Below are positions 24,372 to 37,004 of a DNA stretch of 64,000 nt, one piece after another. Both the position numbers and the translations under genes were made by a program. Numbering within the stretch: the stretch's first letter is position 1; every line of letters begins with the position of its first letter. Source of the stretch: Fasciolopsis buskii (lineage: Eukaryota > Platyhelminthes > Trematoda > Plagiorchiida > Fasciolidae); NCBI GenBank assembly GCA_008360955.1, contig LUCM01000110.1, positions 1-64,000 on the forward strand, in the 5' to 3' direction. The notes beneath the pieces were generated by a model. It was given only the letters and a program-made list of their open reading frames with translations, was not told where the DNA came from and searched no databases.

Positions 24372-25178
24372 GGATCATCAGCGTTCAGCGTTAAACAGCA
24401 AGGCAAGCCTCACTGACAACTGCTTTCCCCCCAGAAATACACGTCTCCATAAAGAGAGTGAATATCCAAAGGGAACAGGGAGTGGACCTACACAAGCGGC
24501 AAAAGATAAGATGCTGCTGCAGCCAACACACGGAACACAGTCTAACTGTACAAACGCACGTGTTTTCAATCATTCTGATTCGAGAGAAAATGACAACACG
24601 ATCGCCACTGTTCACGGTTCACTGCCATATCCTTCAGTGTCTTCGGCCACCTAGTTGACGAGTCTTTCGGGCCCCAACCACGAAGACATGAGACACCTAC
24701 TTTACCCAACTTCGCTGTACATTTTCTCATTCCATGTTGCCACGTCATCTGTTGGCCTCCACATGACTTCTTCCATTCCTTAGGAGGAACACAAAATAGG
24801 GCACCATATAGCAGACGAGTGTTTGTCATACGCAACACGTGACCCAACCAGCGTGGTCTACTAAGTTTCATACGCTGAAAAAAGCTATTCTCAGAAGTGC
24901 CACTCAATACCAGATTCCTAACCTCAATATTACTCGCCCGGTCACTCCATCCTATCCTAGCCATACTACGTAAACATCGGTTGTCGAAAACCTTCAACCG
25001 ACGAACATCTCCCACACGCATACACCACGTCTCGCAACCGTACAACAGAACTGAGCGCACTGCAGCACAGTACACACGACCTTTCAAATTCAGTGAAATA
25101 TCAGGCCGACGCCACAAGTGCTTCAGTCCAGCGCAAGCTGCACGAGCCTTAGATATACGCATACTTACCTCCACTCCC
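24372..25178 (-). mobile_element. RTE-type LINE, 5'-truncated copy: ORF2 C-terminus and 3' UTR
   Basis: Young-looking minus-strand copy. From 25178 downwards the ORF2 C-terminal domain is open with no stop to 24566: EVSMRISKARAACAGLKHLW, then RPDISLNLKGRVYCAAVRSV, VLLYGCETW, RPRWLGHVLRMTNTR, WKKSCGGQQMTWQHGMRK, and KTLKDMAVNREQWRSCCHFL to the stop. This region lies after the RT and is shared by RTE-type LINEs of flukes. The 3' UTR (24565-24380) ends in GCTGAACGCTGATGATCC, so the GAT-repeat tail is very short here. The open frame read through 25222 includes non-element sequence after about 25178, where homology with the 62 kb copy stops. No convincing target-site duplication was found. The C-terminal 101 residues differ at about seven positions from the 34.6 kb copy. 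Confidence 0.88.
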
Positions 25179-28100
25179 GAGGTGCCATGGTTCACCGGTC
25201 GAGGATAGAGCAACACGGTCAAATAACAAGGAGCAACCTATTTTTGTCCTTTGTTTGGTAATACAGTCCCATTTAAAAACGCATTAAACTACCCGATTTT
25301 TTTTACCAGGGCCGGAAGCTGCCACCTTTCAACATCCCCAAGTTGCAACTTAGGTCACAGAAGCATTCGGTGCAAACAGAATGAGGAGTAACGAGCAGAA
25401 GTCAGATAGGTTAAAAAACTTGAACTGAACTCCGCAGCTGACCTCGGTACCTATACCCTATCACCTGTTGTCTCCAAACCTTGCCGATTGGTATATCGTG
25501 GAAACAAACCAACGGAACTTGCAAGTTGCGGTGGACCAAGTTCACCATTCAAGTCTTTTATACCTTGTTTTAATGTACTGAGTAGACCACTGTGACAGGA
25601 TGCGCTCACATGTTGACCGGGATGGGCTAACCTCAGTCGGAAACTGTCGGTTTAAGCCTGTCATGGACGATATCGCAATCTTGTAAGACAAGGCAGCCAA
25701 TAGATTGATAGATATTAAATATGGTCCTATTTGCCCTAAATGGCCGAAAAACCACCCAACTCACAGTAATAGATCAGAAGTGACAGGCAAAGTGGATCAA
25801 TACCTGCTCAGTCGATACGGTGTGCCAAGGTTTGGGAGCGAAACGACCGCTCCATTCACTGCTAACGTGTTTCAGTGCCATTGAAGTTCAGGACTTGCGA
25901 TATTTCTGTTGCGGTACTATCCACGCTTTTGTTCATGATTTCTTTCTAATCAGGGCTAAACAAATGAAATTTGGTGTTTACACATATCACATTACAGGGC
26001 TGAAATAGTGTCCAAAACAGTTGCTATACTCCAGGCAAAGGTGGACGGCGCAGTTTGAGAACCGACCCAGTTAGTCTACTGGCTAAAATGTCTCACTCGT
26101 ACTTGTCCGACCGGAACTGATTTCACTGTTCAAGATTCCTAACGAAAAAAACGCACCTGTTTACTGCTCCTACGGTTTTCAATGGCTAGTTGGATACTAA
26201 CTCTATTTCAGTGAGAAACAACAGTGAATTGGTGATTATTGAGAGCTATCAAGAGAGAGTTGAAATAGTGGAAAAAACTGCGGGGCACGGAACATTGGTC
26301 GCGAGTGTATATGAACATATCATTGCCAGCTCACGTGATGTTTACAAGACCATTGCTATTTGGAGCGCCACCGGACTGTGGGAAGTATGTATTTCGAGCT
26401 GGGAGAATACCAGGTATCTTGTTCTTTGGAGGCTCCAAACGACAGGTGACTTTTAGCCGCAACCCAAGTAACGAGGAACTACGCAAAAGTAATGTGGTGC
26501 AGTGCGAGTTCAGCCCATGCGAGGGGAACCATCTGCTGAGCAGGTCAGAAAGCGGTAATACCACTTATTGGACATTTGGTGTCAATCAGGAACACAATTA
26601 TAAAGCTATTTTCTTGACCGTCGTTTGATTTCGTTCAAAGGGGAAGGACATTTTTTGGCGAACAGTACAAAATACTATGAACAATGTTATCACTACGAAA
26701 TCATATCTCCCCACGTACGATGGAATGTACAAGAGGATGATCGGATCCCACCTCAGAGGATCAGTAAATCAAGTTGGCGAAACCTCGATGGAACGGATCA
26801 GAGCGCAAATCCGGTTTTGTTCCCCTAACAAAGTAGACCACGAGTGCAGATTTTGCAGTATTCCTTCCGGGCGCTGTGGATATGAAAGTCCACGAGTGGT
26901 CAATCAATAACCTACCGGCAAGAAACGAGCCAAATCAGTTTGAAAGAATTTATTCACCCCCTTATCCCGTGTGATAAGAACGTGCATAGCGAATTGGTCA
27001 AACAATGTGAAACGGACAAACTGACCAATGATGTGGACGGGTTCGGCCAAAATTAAACAATCATAGGGCGGGATATGAAGAATATTAAGGAATGGGGAAA
27101 AGCGAAGAACAACATTGTTCTCGTAAAACAAATTACGTCAAACATGTGACTGGTTCGTCGAAGCGGAGAGGGAGACAGGGCCGAAATGATATGACTGCCC
27201 GAACGGAGTAAATGCACCATACCTAATTGCGAGAAAAGTAGACTATACGCACCATTGACTAAGACAGACATGATCTTTCCAATGTGTGCTAATAAACAAT
27301 AGACGAACAAATTGTAATTCTCATTTTCGGTTGTACGCTGAAGTGACGAAGAAGTGGCGCGTCAGAAATCGAGAGAAAGAATAAAGAGTGTTCAAATCCA
27401 TCCGGGAAAAACGGGTATTCGTTAGTCGGCCAATTACGTTCGTTTGAATGGTACTCAATAGAAAATCAAGTACGTTTTAAGGTGGACTTAGTGAAGGTAG
27501 AAAACCAGGGTAAAGAATAAGACGCGAAAACAAAAAAAAATAGGGTACCAAATCCCCTCGTGCTCACTTGGTTTCTGACCGTGGTTGTTTGAATCGTAAG
27601 TGAAAATCGGAAAGGGGATATGAAAAATTTCAGCTATTATTAGTAAAAAATAGCAGATATGTTGCACAAGGAATGAACGGATTAGTCAATAGCACCCTGG
27701 CTATCTTGTTTATCATCATTCATGTTCACAGTGGAAGAAAAGAGTAGTTGAGTAGTGTGTCCGGACCAGGTAGATCCGTGTTTTGTTGTTTCGCGTCTGT
27801 CCTTGTGTGTTTGGTTGCGTGGTTGTGTGTATGTGTGTGTGTGTGTGTGTGATTGTGAATCGGATAGGACACCAGCAAATATGGGAAAATGAATAATTGA
27901 AAGGGAACCATGAGATGGCAGTATTGACCGAGACATCATTTACTGGCCTTTATTTCCTTCGTTCTTCCACGTGAAATTCAACGCATTAATCAATTGATCA
28001 GCCGGTATCAAAGAGTACCTTTACGTTGGAAACTCGGTTCGAACTCCATGACCCGGCTGAGGTCATTCACCGATTTCTGTAAATGGAAAAATAAAAAGAA

Positions 28101-31100
28101 TGAAACAGACGTGCACAAACACAAATATACACGAACGCAAAACGTGAGAATGGCCCCTACAGTTTTTGTGGTGCACTCACGGTGGCGCAGATTAAACACC
28201 TTTGATCAGTGGGAAAAGAATCGTTCCAGGTAATCTTGTTAGATGTGTACGTGTGTACGTGTGTGTGTGCGCGCGCGTGTGCGCGTGTCTATGCGTGAGA
28301 GTGTGCATTCTTACGTATCTACTTGTTTCGAAAAAGAATTGTAGAAAACTAAAGCAAATTCTCGGGTAAGGAAGGCAGAAAGCAAATCAATTGGCAGTAA
28401 AACGATCCAAAACCTGACAAAGACCGGGCATTTGCGTCGCGTGTGAGCACAATCACTTGGGTTGGGGTGCATAGTTAGGAAAATCCGGAATAATGTGTCG
28501 GCGGATACCAACGCAAAATGACTCGGCGCTCACGTCAAGTCATTAACATCAGTCTGTGATATAGGCCAGTGATTTTTATTTGTATGCCGTTACATTACCG
28601 TTATATCACAAAGAAAAGAAAAACAGAATTCAGTTACAAAAGGCCTAACGGAATTATTCCTTGGGTCAAGCGTTCCTGATGAAGCAAGGAACTGTGCGGA
28701 AGAGCAAGCGACAACTGGAATTCATCAAAGACGAATGCCGTAGGGCGTACGAGTAGACTCCAAGTGGAGGATCAATGAACGGATTGAGTATTTGTTCTTG
28801 AAGTTGCAGTGATTCTGACAGATGAACTTACCGCTTTCAAGATGATGAAAGTCAATCTGAGAGAGGAACAATGCATAAATATTATCGAAATTTGAACTGT
28901 GAGAAGATGGACGCCAGCAATACAGAGTATTTTGCCCGGATTGTCAGGCCGCAATCCATTACACAGTAATAAAAAAGTGGATTTAAAGCATCTGACCAAT
29001 TGGTGCACGACTACGGCTGCGAGTGCGTAACCCTGGCCCTGATGATGCGTATTCACGAAGTTTAGACGCCTCGAAGAGATCGAATTGGGGACCTGAATAT
29101 TCAAATTCGTTTACTTGTCTCAGGGCGAAGGATATTACGGGAAACCAAGCCCCGTAGTCATTCTCCCTGATGAATTGTGAATCGCTTAGGAAGAAAGGCA
29201 ATAGAATAGGACAAGGAGAGTTGGGGAACTCTCACTGGTCCGGAGCAGAGTTGCAGTCAAGTGGGAATAACACATCACTATCTGAAGCTGATTGTTCGGT
29301 GTGAAACCACTTTCTGTGGTTTCCTGCATCTGCTATTGGTTGGAATGAAACCGAACAATGTAGGACTCTGTAGGGTTTTCAAAGGCGCTGGAGATTTGAA
29401 TCTGACGCTTGGTTGCTAGCATCCCACGATGAGACCGATCTTAATCAGATATATTTTAAATGACATACTTCACACACGAATGTAGTGGAAAGGATACGCT
29501 TCGTATCCGCTAGGGCCCACACTACACGAGCAAACGAGGGAGGGGGGGAGGTAAGAGAACCGGCAGCCGTAGCCCGGAGCTAGGAGGGGCACCGAACCAC
29601 ATATAAGATCTTACTAGGCAAGGTGTGACAATAAGCCGAGCGAAACCAAAATGTCATCTACCGCCAAATCAAACGTATTGGGAACCACACAATGCGTGCG
29701 TAGGGATTTTGAAGAGCTCAGTTCTAATGTTGGAGTAGCTAATCTCCAATGGAGAAAAAGGAAGACGACGAGCTGGGATTTGCATAGTTCGTGAATTTTT
29801 CTAGGGGACATGTCAACAAACCGGTGCCCAAATGAGCCTCACCAGTGTAATTTATAATTGCTAAAATATACAAGCCAAGTACTATGATGGCGTGACAGAG
29901 TTTTATTAAACCGGAGTGGAGAATGTCTATCTCGGGATTTCTAGCACTAGATGATTGTTAAAGCTGAGTGCTGGTAGGTCAGAACAAAGACGGCGCTGTG
30001 AATCGACGTCGGATACCGATACGCTCACTTCAAACGCATGCCTAAGCACACACACACAGTCAGCACACGTGACTGGTCAATTAGGGACCAACCCATCATA
30101 GTACCGGTTAATATCGATCGTCCACCATCTAGCCCACTTTAATTCAACGGTAAAAGGGAACCAGTAAACAATAAAAACACGTTCATTGAACGTTTGTATA
30201 CTTGGCCCTGTCGTTGTCCGCTTCACTGGGATTGGACTAAACATCGCATGTGCGGATGCTGATGCATGCGCACGTCTGTCAGTATCTACGGGCACGCTCG
30301 TAGATTTAGAAATATGCACTCGTGAAAGCGAGACTTCAGCAGTGACTTATCAAACTAGGGTGAATGAATTACCTCCGGTGAGAAAACGGTCCACCAAATC
30401 TCCCTACCTAATTTGCTAGGATTGACTTTATTCAAAAAAAACCCTCTGTTTTTCGGATTATGACGACATTTATTGGATCAGATGCTTCAGGATGTTCCTC
30501 TAGCTGGTCGCAAGCTATGAGAAGGACACGGACAATTAGATGCAAGCAGCCCCGTGACCTTTCGATATTCATGCTAATCACTCTTGACGTTAATCATGTG
30601 GTTTTACTGACACGGCTAGACGATGAAACAGACAAACTCACACGCACGCACGCACACACACAAATACGCATGCAACTCCCAAATTAAATGGCGAATTCAT
30701 GAGGGTGATGATTGAAACACGTAACAATTGATAAGTACCCAACTTTTTTCTTTTGTGTCCATTTATAGTCTGATAGACTAAGCGTTCTTCGTCATCGGAT
30801 AACACCAATTCCCCCAAACTTCGGTCGTTTTTTGCTCATTTACCTCGATGTCACGTGACGCCGACCGAGAATTCGGGAAAGCATTGCCACGCGTGAGCTA
30901 ACAGGAAATATCAACTGTGATAAAACATCCCACTCGTTTCCAACACTTCACATCGAATTTAGAAGACGGAATCAGACGAGGGTTGCTGAAACACGCCCGA
31001 CCATCCAAGCGAACTGCATTCCGAAGGTGACAGCGGAAGCTCACATAAGGTGATACCAATCTGAGAGGAATGTTCAGCTCAATTCGAGTCGTTTCTATGA

Positions 31101-31202
31101 TATAATACACCATGTGATATTATCTCTCTGTAGGTCACATCCAAAGCCTTCGTCGTACTTAGGCTACCTGCACAGAAGTCATCTATCAGTAGGGGTCGAT
31201 TG
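25179..31202. other. No recognisable gene; a few simple repeats
   Basis: Chance-length frames only. It contains a GT dinucleotide run at 27832-27850, a mixed GT/GC run at about 28244-28295 and a short CA run near 30050-30060. A nested inverted repeat at 29291-29359 is listed separately. Confidence 0.4.
29291..29359. repeat. Nested inverted repeat, 69 bases
   Basis: ATTGTTCGGT (29291-29300) is the exact reverse complement of ACCGAACAAT (29350-29359). Inside it GAAACCAC (29303-29310) pairs with GTGGTTTC (29316-29323) around a 5-base loop. The result is an outer 10-bp stem enclosing an 8-bp hairpin, with 26 unpaired bases on one side. It could be a structured RNA, a short terminal-inverted-repeat element or chance. 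Confidence 0.5.
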
Positions 31203-31472
31203 GTGTGAGCTAGCGGACAGTAATCGTGCAAATCAGTGACGGATAGGTGCAACATCATGTGGTGAAGTTCAACAAACCGTACAGAGCCTGCCCGATAGCT
31301 AAATGGCTAAGGCATTTGACTCCGAATCGTTCGTCCCGGGTTAGCGTCCCAGTTCGGGTGCGGTCCATATGCACTGCTCATCATTCTTAACAAGCATGAA
31401 ACAGCTGTACAGTGCTTCCATGGTTTCTTTATGGTGAGTTGAGCGATGATATCACATGGTGGATTATTTCAT
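31203..31472 (+). mobile_element. tRNA-headed SINE, copy A
   Basis: First of four copies of one family. About 85 bases of leader (CTAGCGG ... AAATCAGTGACGGATAGGTG) precede a tRNA-like head at 31289-31360: A-box region TAGCTAAATGGCTAAGG (31296-31312) and B-box region GGGTTAGCGTCCC (31338-31350), with GCCCG at the start able to pair with a CGGGT/CGGGC at the end. Next comes a hammerhead-like segment (31371-31415). The tail region runs TGCTTCCATGGTTTC, then GTTGAGCGATGATATCACAT, and ends with ATTATTTCAT. It aligns along its whole length with 50031-50308. The anticodon is not assignable. No target-site duplication was recognised. The pol III promoter is inferred from the boxes. Confidence 0.8.
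31371..31415 (+). ncRNA. Hammerhead ribozyme-like motif in SINE copy A, core mutated
   Basis: Stem I strands GCACTG (31371-31376) and CAGTGC (31410-31415) are perfectly complementary. Between them lie CTCATCA in place of CTGATGA (31377-31383), a 14-base stem-II region with TAACAA as loop, GAAA (31398-31401), the palindromic ACAGCTGT (31401-31408) in the stem III position, and A31409 as the expected cleavage nucleotide. Both core G residues (positions 5 and 8 of the standard numbering) are C here, and stem II pairs poorly, so this copy should be inactive. Confidence 0.6.
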
Positions 31473-34385
31473 GAAGACATTCAATCTCCTACTACTAACT
31501 TGTATCAAGTCGTTTCTTTGAACACAAAAATTCCCGTAAAAATGTTTCCGTCCCATGGCATGTCCGCTTCGTGGTCTACGCCAGCCGACAGGCACCTTTG
31601 TGACGAATGACTGATCAATGTTGCTTGGATTGTTTAAAGCCCCCGCTAGCACGGTTTCTTTGCACACTGAACGTCAAGTCATGGTGACGCGGCCGAGTAA
31701 ACTGTAGCGGTACGCAAGCTGGGATCTAAGCAACCGTTCAGAAGACAGACCGAATTTCCACTTGGTTAAACTGCAGTTAGGCTTTTGAGCGGACAGATGA
31801 GGCATCACAGTAACAATCTGCTGACCTAAGTTCATCCGAACACTGGGGATGACCGGTAGAGCTTTGCATTTGAATCAGTCTGATGTGTGGAAGAATGCTC
31901 TTTTCCAAATTTCCAAATAGATACCGCATCACTCTACTATGATGGGTTCGTAAAGACAACGGTCCTTAGGGTGAAACCGTCAAGAAAGTATCAACACTAG
32001 TGGAATCACTTTTCTTTTCAGTCCTAAGTGGACTGGACGCGTAACGTATCGACGGGATAAACAAAATGTCATTGCCATAGTTGCCCAGGAAACGTCATGC
32101 ATTAAGTTTACTATCGAAGGCATTCAAACGTACAGACAGAATCATAAAGGATGATTCTCGGCTGGTTCAACCGCACGGCGGTGTAGATATTGACAGGCAG
32201 CGACCGGGATGGATGATTACATTTCTGTGAGAAACGTAAACAAGCTGGTTCATGTGCTCCCCGATTTAATGGTGCGCACGACAATAACCTTGATTTCGTG
32301 GTTTTGGCGGGTTTTAAAGTAATACCCATGAACAGTTAGCTCCTCATTCTGCGATGTGATACTCCTTGTCAATTGGTTGTCAAACTGTACGCATTTCGTG
32401 GCTCGCCACCACCCCGGAGTGTTGTTACAGGCCTAAATCTTTCTCCTGTGGATGTAATACGGCCATGTGTATCGATGCAGCTCCAAATTTACTGCGGAAT
32501 GACAATCCATGGTCCCGATGGATAGTCTGCACTCTGATCAACACCTTGACAATTCAAGCGATCGAACTTCTGGATGAACGAGCATTTTGCTTGATTCTAC
32601 TTACATCCTCGTGGTCTGCCTCGCGTACATGACCGCACACAACCGGTTAACCTGTAAATTTTCATCCTGTTTAACAACGTCTTGCACGACTTCATCATAA
32701 AATCAGGTATACAAGCATCTAAAACTTGCATACCGGATGTAAGAAAATTCACGAAAAATTCCAGCATATGTACACTGTGGTTAGGAAACCCATATCCATC
32801 CCCGGAGGTCCTTCGGGTTTCGTGCGTTTGGCGCCTAGTAAACGACAATGTTGCCTTCGTCAATAATGTCGGTGAACAAATCATCGATTTTCTTTGACTG
32901 TCGCGATCGACCGGAGTCAATAAATATCTCCAGGTTAGAAAGGTTTCAAAATGGAATTGGATTTAAATCTTCTCGAACACATGCTAACCGGGACAGCCAA
33001 ATTGATAATCCCATTGAAGAATGATCCAGTCACACAACGCTATTACCAAGGCGGGAGGCTTAGCGTGCATATTGTGCTTAACGGACAGGACACAGTAAAT
33101 AGAATGAGATAGTTACTATGACCACTTCATATCGTACAATATGTAATTTAATCTCAACTGCGTACAGAACATTCGATAGCGAAAATCCTTGGGATACAAT
33201 ATATTTGTACTGATGGCAGGTCAGTAAGTGCCAAGTATTTGGCAAAGCAACTCCAGACGTTTAAATGTTTAAGGTTGTTTAAACGAAATCACTACTTTTA
33301 TTCGTGATCACACTCAATTCGACATGAAGTAGCCAGGGGAAAATTACTGATGAAGTTACAGAACGCAGTCATTCGATCGAATCAATGGGTTGTTTGAAAT
33401 AAATGGCGCGCGAAGCTAGTAGCTGTTTGGTTGATGACCTTTGGTTTCAAAACGGATGACGATTACCGATCGATCGTCGACTAGGTCGTGAACATGATAA
33501 CACCAAGAAAATAAAGCATTTGTAATTCGCATTTTAAGCAATACGTCAAAATCTTTCCGAAGTTTACAATGTAATTTAACTATGTTCGCTTTATCGGTTT
33601 GTATCGGGCGAACTTTGCTTCAAATGTAACAAATATCACGGATTCTACGACCGCAGCAGTCTACCAGTGCCTCCGTTATGCCAGTGTACTCTATGGTTAT
33701 TTCGTTGCCATGGTGACTCGTATTAATTGTTCATGTCAGCCAACGGACTCGAGAATCGAAACCACCCACAGAGCGAAGTTTCACCAGTTTACGAATCGCC
33801 CATTTATGTAAATCTCCGTTAACAAGTCCACTCTTTGTTAGTTATAAACCTACATTTTTTTGATTCGGAACAGTTGAAACATTGCTTTTCCAATCGGCCC
33901 GGCACGAGAAGTGCATAGTTCGTAAGCAAAAGAGACATTATCGGCCAGTGCTCATGACCCGACCCGACCGTCAATAAGACCACGTGCATATGTAGAATCA
34001 ACCAACCGTCAAACTATAAGACCACGCGTTGGGTACACTTGGACTGGACAGACCATCGGAAATGCTGAACTGATTGAACGTAAATAGCGTGAAATGCTCC
34101 TACAATCCACAATGCCTCGATTTCCTTTCATGAGTGATTTAGGGAATGGTTACAACCAGCCAGATAAAAAGAAGTAACTTTCAAATCATTTGGTGAACAT
34201 GGATATCGAAATTGTCCTAATATTCGCAACCAATGACCGTAAACGATGCGTACACTAAAAACTGGACTACAATCCAACATCGTTTGTCGTTTGCAAACGC
34301 AAATAGGGCGAAGTAACTATGAGAAATGTACGTCTCCATGATTACCTACCAGTCAAATTATTAGAAGTCCATACAAACCCTTGTC
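31473..34385. other. No recognisable gene or element
   Basis: Only chance-length open frames on both strands (for example 32366-32632 and 32597-32920). None resembles a known protein family and there is no splice-like continuity between them. Confidence 0.4.
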
Positions 34386-34395
34386 TGAAAGACAC
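34386..34395 (+). repeat. Target-site duplication, left copy (10 bp)
   Basis: TGAAAGACAC directly precedes the ATCATTATCATC... tail of the minus-strand RTE insertion. The identical ten bases occur at 35866-35875 at the other end. The next bases on both sides differ. Confidence 0.8.
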
Positions 34396-34937
34396 ATCAT
34401 TATCATCAGCATCATCGTTCAGCGTAAAACAGCAAGGCAAGCCTCACTGACAACTGCTTTCCCCCCAGAAATACACGTCTCCATAAAGAGAGTGAATATC
34501 CAAAGGGAACAGGGAGTGGACCTACACAAGCGGCAAAAGATAAGATGCTGCTGCAGCCAACACACGAAACACAGTCTAACTGTACAAACGCACGTGTTTT
34601 CAATCATTCTGATTCGAAAGAAAATGACAACACGATCGCCACTGTTCACGGTTCACTGCCATATCCTTCAATGTCTTCGGCCAGCAAGTCGACAAGTCTT
34701 TCGGGCCCCAACTACGAAGGCGTGAGACACCTACTTTACCCAAGTTCGCTGTACATTTTCTCATTCCATGTTGCCACGTCATCTGTTGGCCTCCACATGA
34801 CTTCTTCCATTCCTTAGGAGGAACACAAAATAGGGCACGATATGGTAGACGAGTGTTTGTCATACGCAACACGTGACCCAACCAGCGTGGTCTACTAAGT
34901 TTCATACGCTGAAAAAAGCTATTCTCAGAAGTGCCAC
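34396..34937 (-). mobile_element. RTE-type LINE 3' end, left arm of an inverted duplication
   Basis: Minus-strand ORF2 C-terminus (stop near 34600; RPRWLGHVLRMTNTRLPYRA, then PPKEWKKSCGGQQMTWQHGM) and 3' UTR, ending in an imperfect GAT-repeat tail at 34396-34415. The 522 bases 34416-34937 are the mirror complement of 35137-35658. I noticed one mismatch (A at 34426 where the other arm implies T). It stops abruptly at a run of N. Confidence 0.88.
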
Positions 34938-35136
34938 NNNNNNNNNNNNNNNNNNNNNNNNNNNNNNNNNNNNNNNNNNNNNNNNNNNNNNNNNNNNNNN
35001 NNNNNNNNNNNNNNNNNNNNNNNNNNNNNNNNNNNNNNNNNNNNNNNNNNNNNNNNNNNNNNNNNNNNNNNNNNNNNNNNNNNNNNNNNNNNNNNNNNNN
35101 NNNNNNNNNNNNNNNNNNNNNNNNNNNNNNNNNNNN
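34938..35136. other. Assembly gap, 199 N
   Basis: A run of 199 undetermined bases. The sequence entering it (GTGCCAC) and leaving it (GTGGCAC) are reverse complements, so the gap sits at the centre of a palindrome. Confidence 0.99.
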
Positions 35137-35658
35137 GTGGCACTTCTGAGAATAGCTTTTTTCAGCGTATGAAACTTAGTAGACCACGCTGGTTGGGTCA
35201 CGTGTTGCGTATGACAAACACTCGTCTACCATATCGTGCCCTATTTTGTGTTCCTCCTAAGGAATGGAAGAAGTCATGTGGAGGCCAACAGATGACGTGG
35301 CAACATGGAATGAGAAAATGTACAGCGAACTTGGGTAAAGTAGGTGTCTCACGCCTTCGTAGTTGGGGCCCGAAAGACTTGTCGACTTGCTGGCCGAAGA
35401 CATTGAAGGATATGGCAGTGAACCGTGAACAGTGGCGATCGTGTTGTCATTTTCTTTCGAATCAGAATGATTGAAAACACGTGCGTTTGTACAGTTAGAC
35501 TGTGTTTCGTGTGTTGGCTGCAGCAGCATCTTATCTTTTGCCGCTTGTGTAGGTCCACTCCCTGTTCCCTTTGGATATTCACTCTCTTTATGGAGACGTG
35601 TATTTCTGGGGGGAAAGCAGTTGTCAGTGAGGCTTGCCTTGCTGTTTAACGCTGAACG
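35137..35658 (+). mobile_element. RTE-type LINE 3' end, right arm of an inverted duplication
   Basis: Plus-strand copy of the same ORF2 C-terminus and 3' UTR as the left arm. It encodes the same 101 residues from MKLSRPRWLGHV to SNQND (35169-35474). It ends exactly at CGCTGAACG without any GAT tail, at the point where the left arm's mirror ends. It is then joined to an RT fragment in the opposite orientation. This is unexpected for a simple insertion and suggests an assembly fold-back or a rearranged insertion. Confidence 0.85.
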
Positions 35659-35865
35659 TCGGCGACGACTTGGTCAGTCCACGGAGTCGAAAGCACCTTT
35701 CAAGTCGAGGGAGACTACGATCATAGGGCGGCCGTGCGTGTGGCGCGTTTCGAGTATCTGTCGAAGAGTGAATATTTGGTCGATGCAACCTCGACCTGGC
35801 CGAAATCCGGCCTGTTGTTCGCGGATATTACTCTCGCGAATCGGTGTCAAACGGTGCAGCATTAT
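35659..35865 (-). mobile_element. RTE-type LINE, reverse transcriptase fragment
   Basis: Minus-strand open segment reading MLHRLTPIRESNIREQQAGF, then RPGRGCIDQIFTLRQILETR and PMIVVSLDLKGAFDSVD, i.e. RT up to motif A with the catalytic Asp of SLDLKGAF intact. It is undamaged, so of similar age to the 3' end beside it. Its 5' truncation point coincides with the right target-site duplication. In an intact element about 1 kb or more of RT should follow; instead the inverted 3' end begins at 35658. Confidence 0.88.
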
Positions 35866-35875
35866 TGAAAGACAC
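35866..35875 (+). repeat. Target-site duplication, right copy (10 bp)
   Basis: TGAAAGACAC, identical to 34386-34395. It brackets the gap, both arms and the RT fragment as one insertion event. Confidence 0.8.
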
Positions 35876-37004
35876 CAGTGAAAGTAAATTAATTCAAGGT
35901 GTAGTGTAAGAGATTAATTGTGAACTGCCATTGAGTTGAAGTCTGCTGCAACCAAAGTACTCACAAACAGAAAGATGGGTCGATTTGACGGAACAGTTTT
36001 GTTTAGATTGCCTACGGAGACTGAAGTACACAAGCGACGGGATTTCCTATCCTAATAGGCAAAAAGAACCATCGAGACAAGAACTTTGAGCGTGCAAATC
36101 CCAATGGTGTAAATGGTAACCAACAAGGAAGCAGAACTCAGTGAAAAATGAAGACACCGTGAGCACGGAATCTTTGTTCATCTATTCACCTGTCTACTTT
36201 AATCGGGCATAAACAATTTGGTGATCCGAGGTTCTATCTCAGAAGTACCAGAGTACACTCGGGTTCACCAATACTCACGCTTTAGCTCACGGTAAAGACA
36301 GAACGCTAACGAAACACAATCAGTGGAAAATGGGATCACCTTCCCAAGGTGTAGTGGGCAATTTATCGTCCTACAAAAGGGCATAGGACAAACTGAACTA
36401 GGGATTTCATGCCCCTTCAAGTTCGACTGTACATTCAAATGAGGTTTCCGTAAATTCTAGCGAAGCAGTTCTCAGGTCAAGTATATCTAGTTGTTGGGAG
36501 AATGAGTGATTAGTGATCCCCGACCAATTGGCCAACCGTTTTTGTGCACATCGTGTCCACATTGGTAGCTTCATTTTCAATTTACAGTGGTTCACTTTAA
36601 AATACAAAAGAATCACCCAAATTCACAACCGATTCACTAAACTTGGCTAACGGACCTCGGAATGCCTGATTAGATTAGGACTGGTTCTCGCACACAATTA
36701 ATGCCCTCATTTGTTCCAGACAAATACACTCTACGCGATAAAGACGCAACCACCATACCAGTCAGTGTCAAGAGTATGAAGTTGTCCGTATCTGTGACAA
36801 CCCGGTCGTGATGTTCGGAAGTGAAAAGTGTAAGAACAAATCCCTCGAACATTAGTTATTTACTGACCTGGCGGCACGTTTTGTGACCTTGGAACCTTCC
36901 AGAAACATCACAGATGAAGGGTAGACATTTCATCAGCAATATCAATGGAGCAGAATATCAACTGATTTTATATACTAGAAGATTTGATTCGTCACTTTCA
37001 TGAT
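35876..37004. other. No recognisable gene or element
   Basis: Chance-length frames only. Confidence 0.4.

Noticed and set aside
24372..25230. Target-site duplication for the 24 kb RTE copy
   Set aside because: Only a 5-6 base match (GAGGAT) between the flanks, and the 5' border is uncertain.
26060..26130. A-box-like CAGTTAGTCTACTGGCTAAAATG
   Set aside because: No B box follows at tRNA spacing and it does not align with the SINE family.
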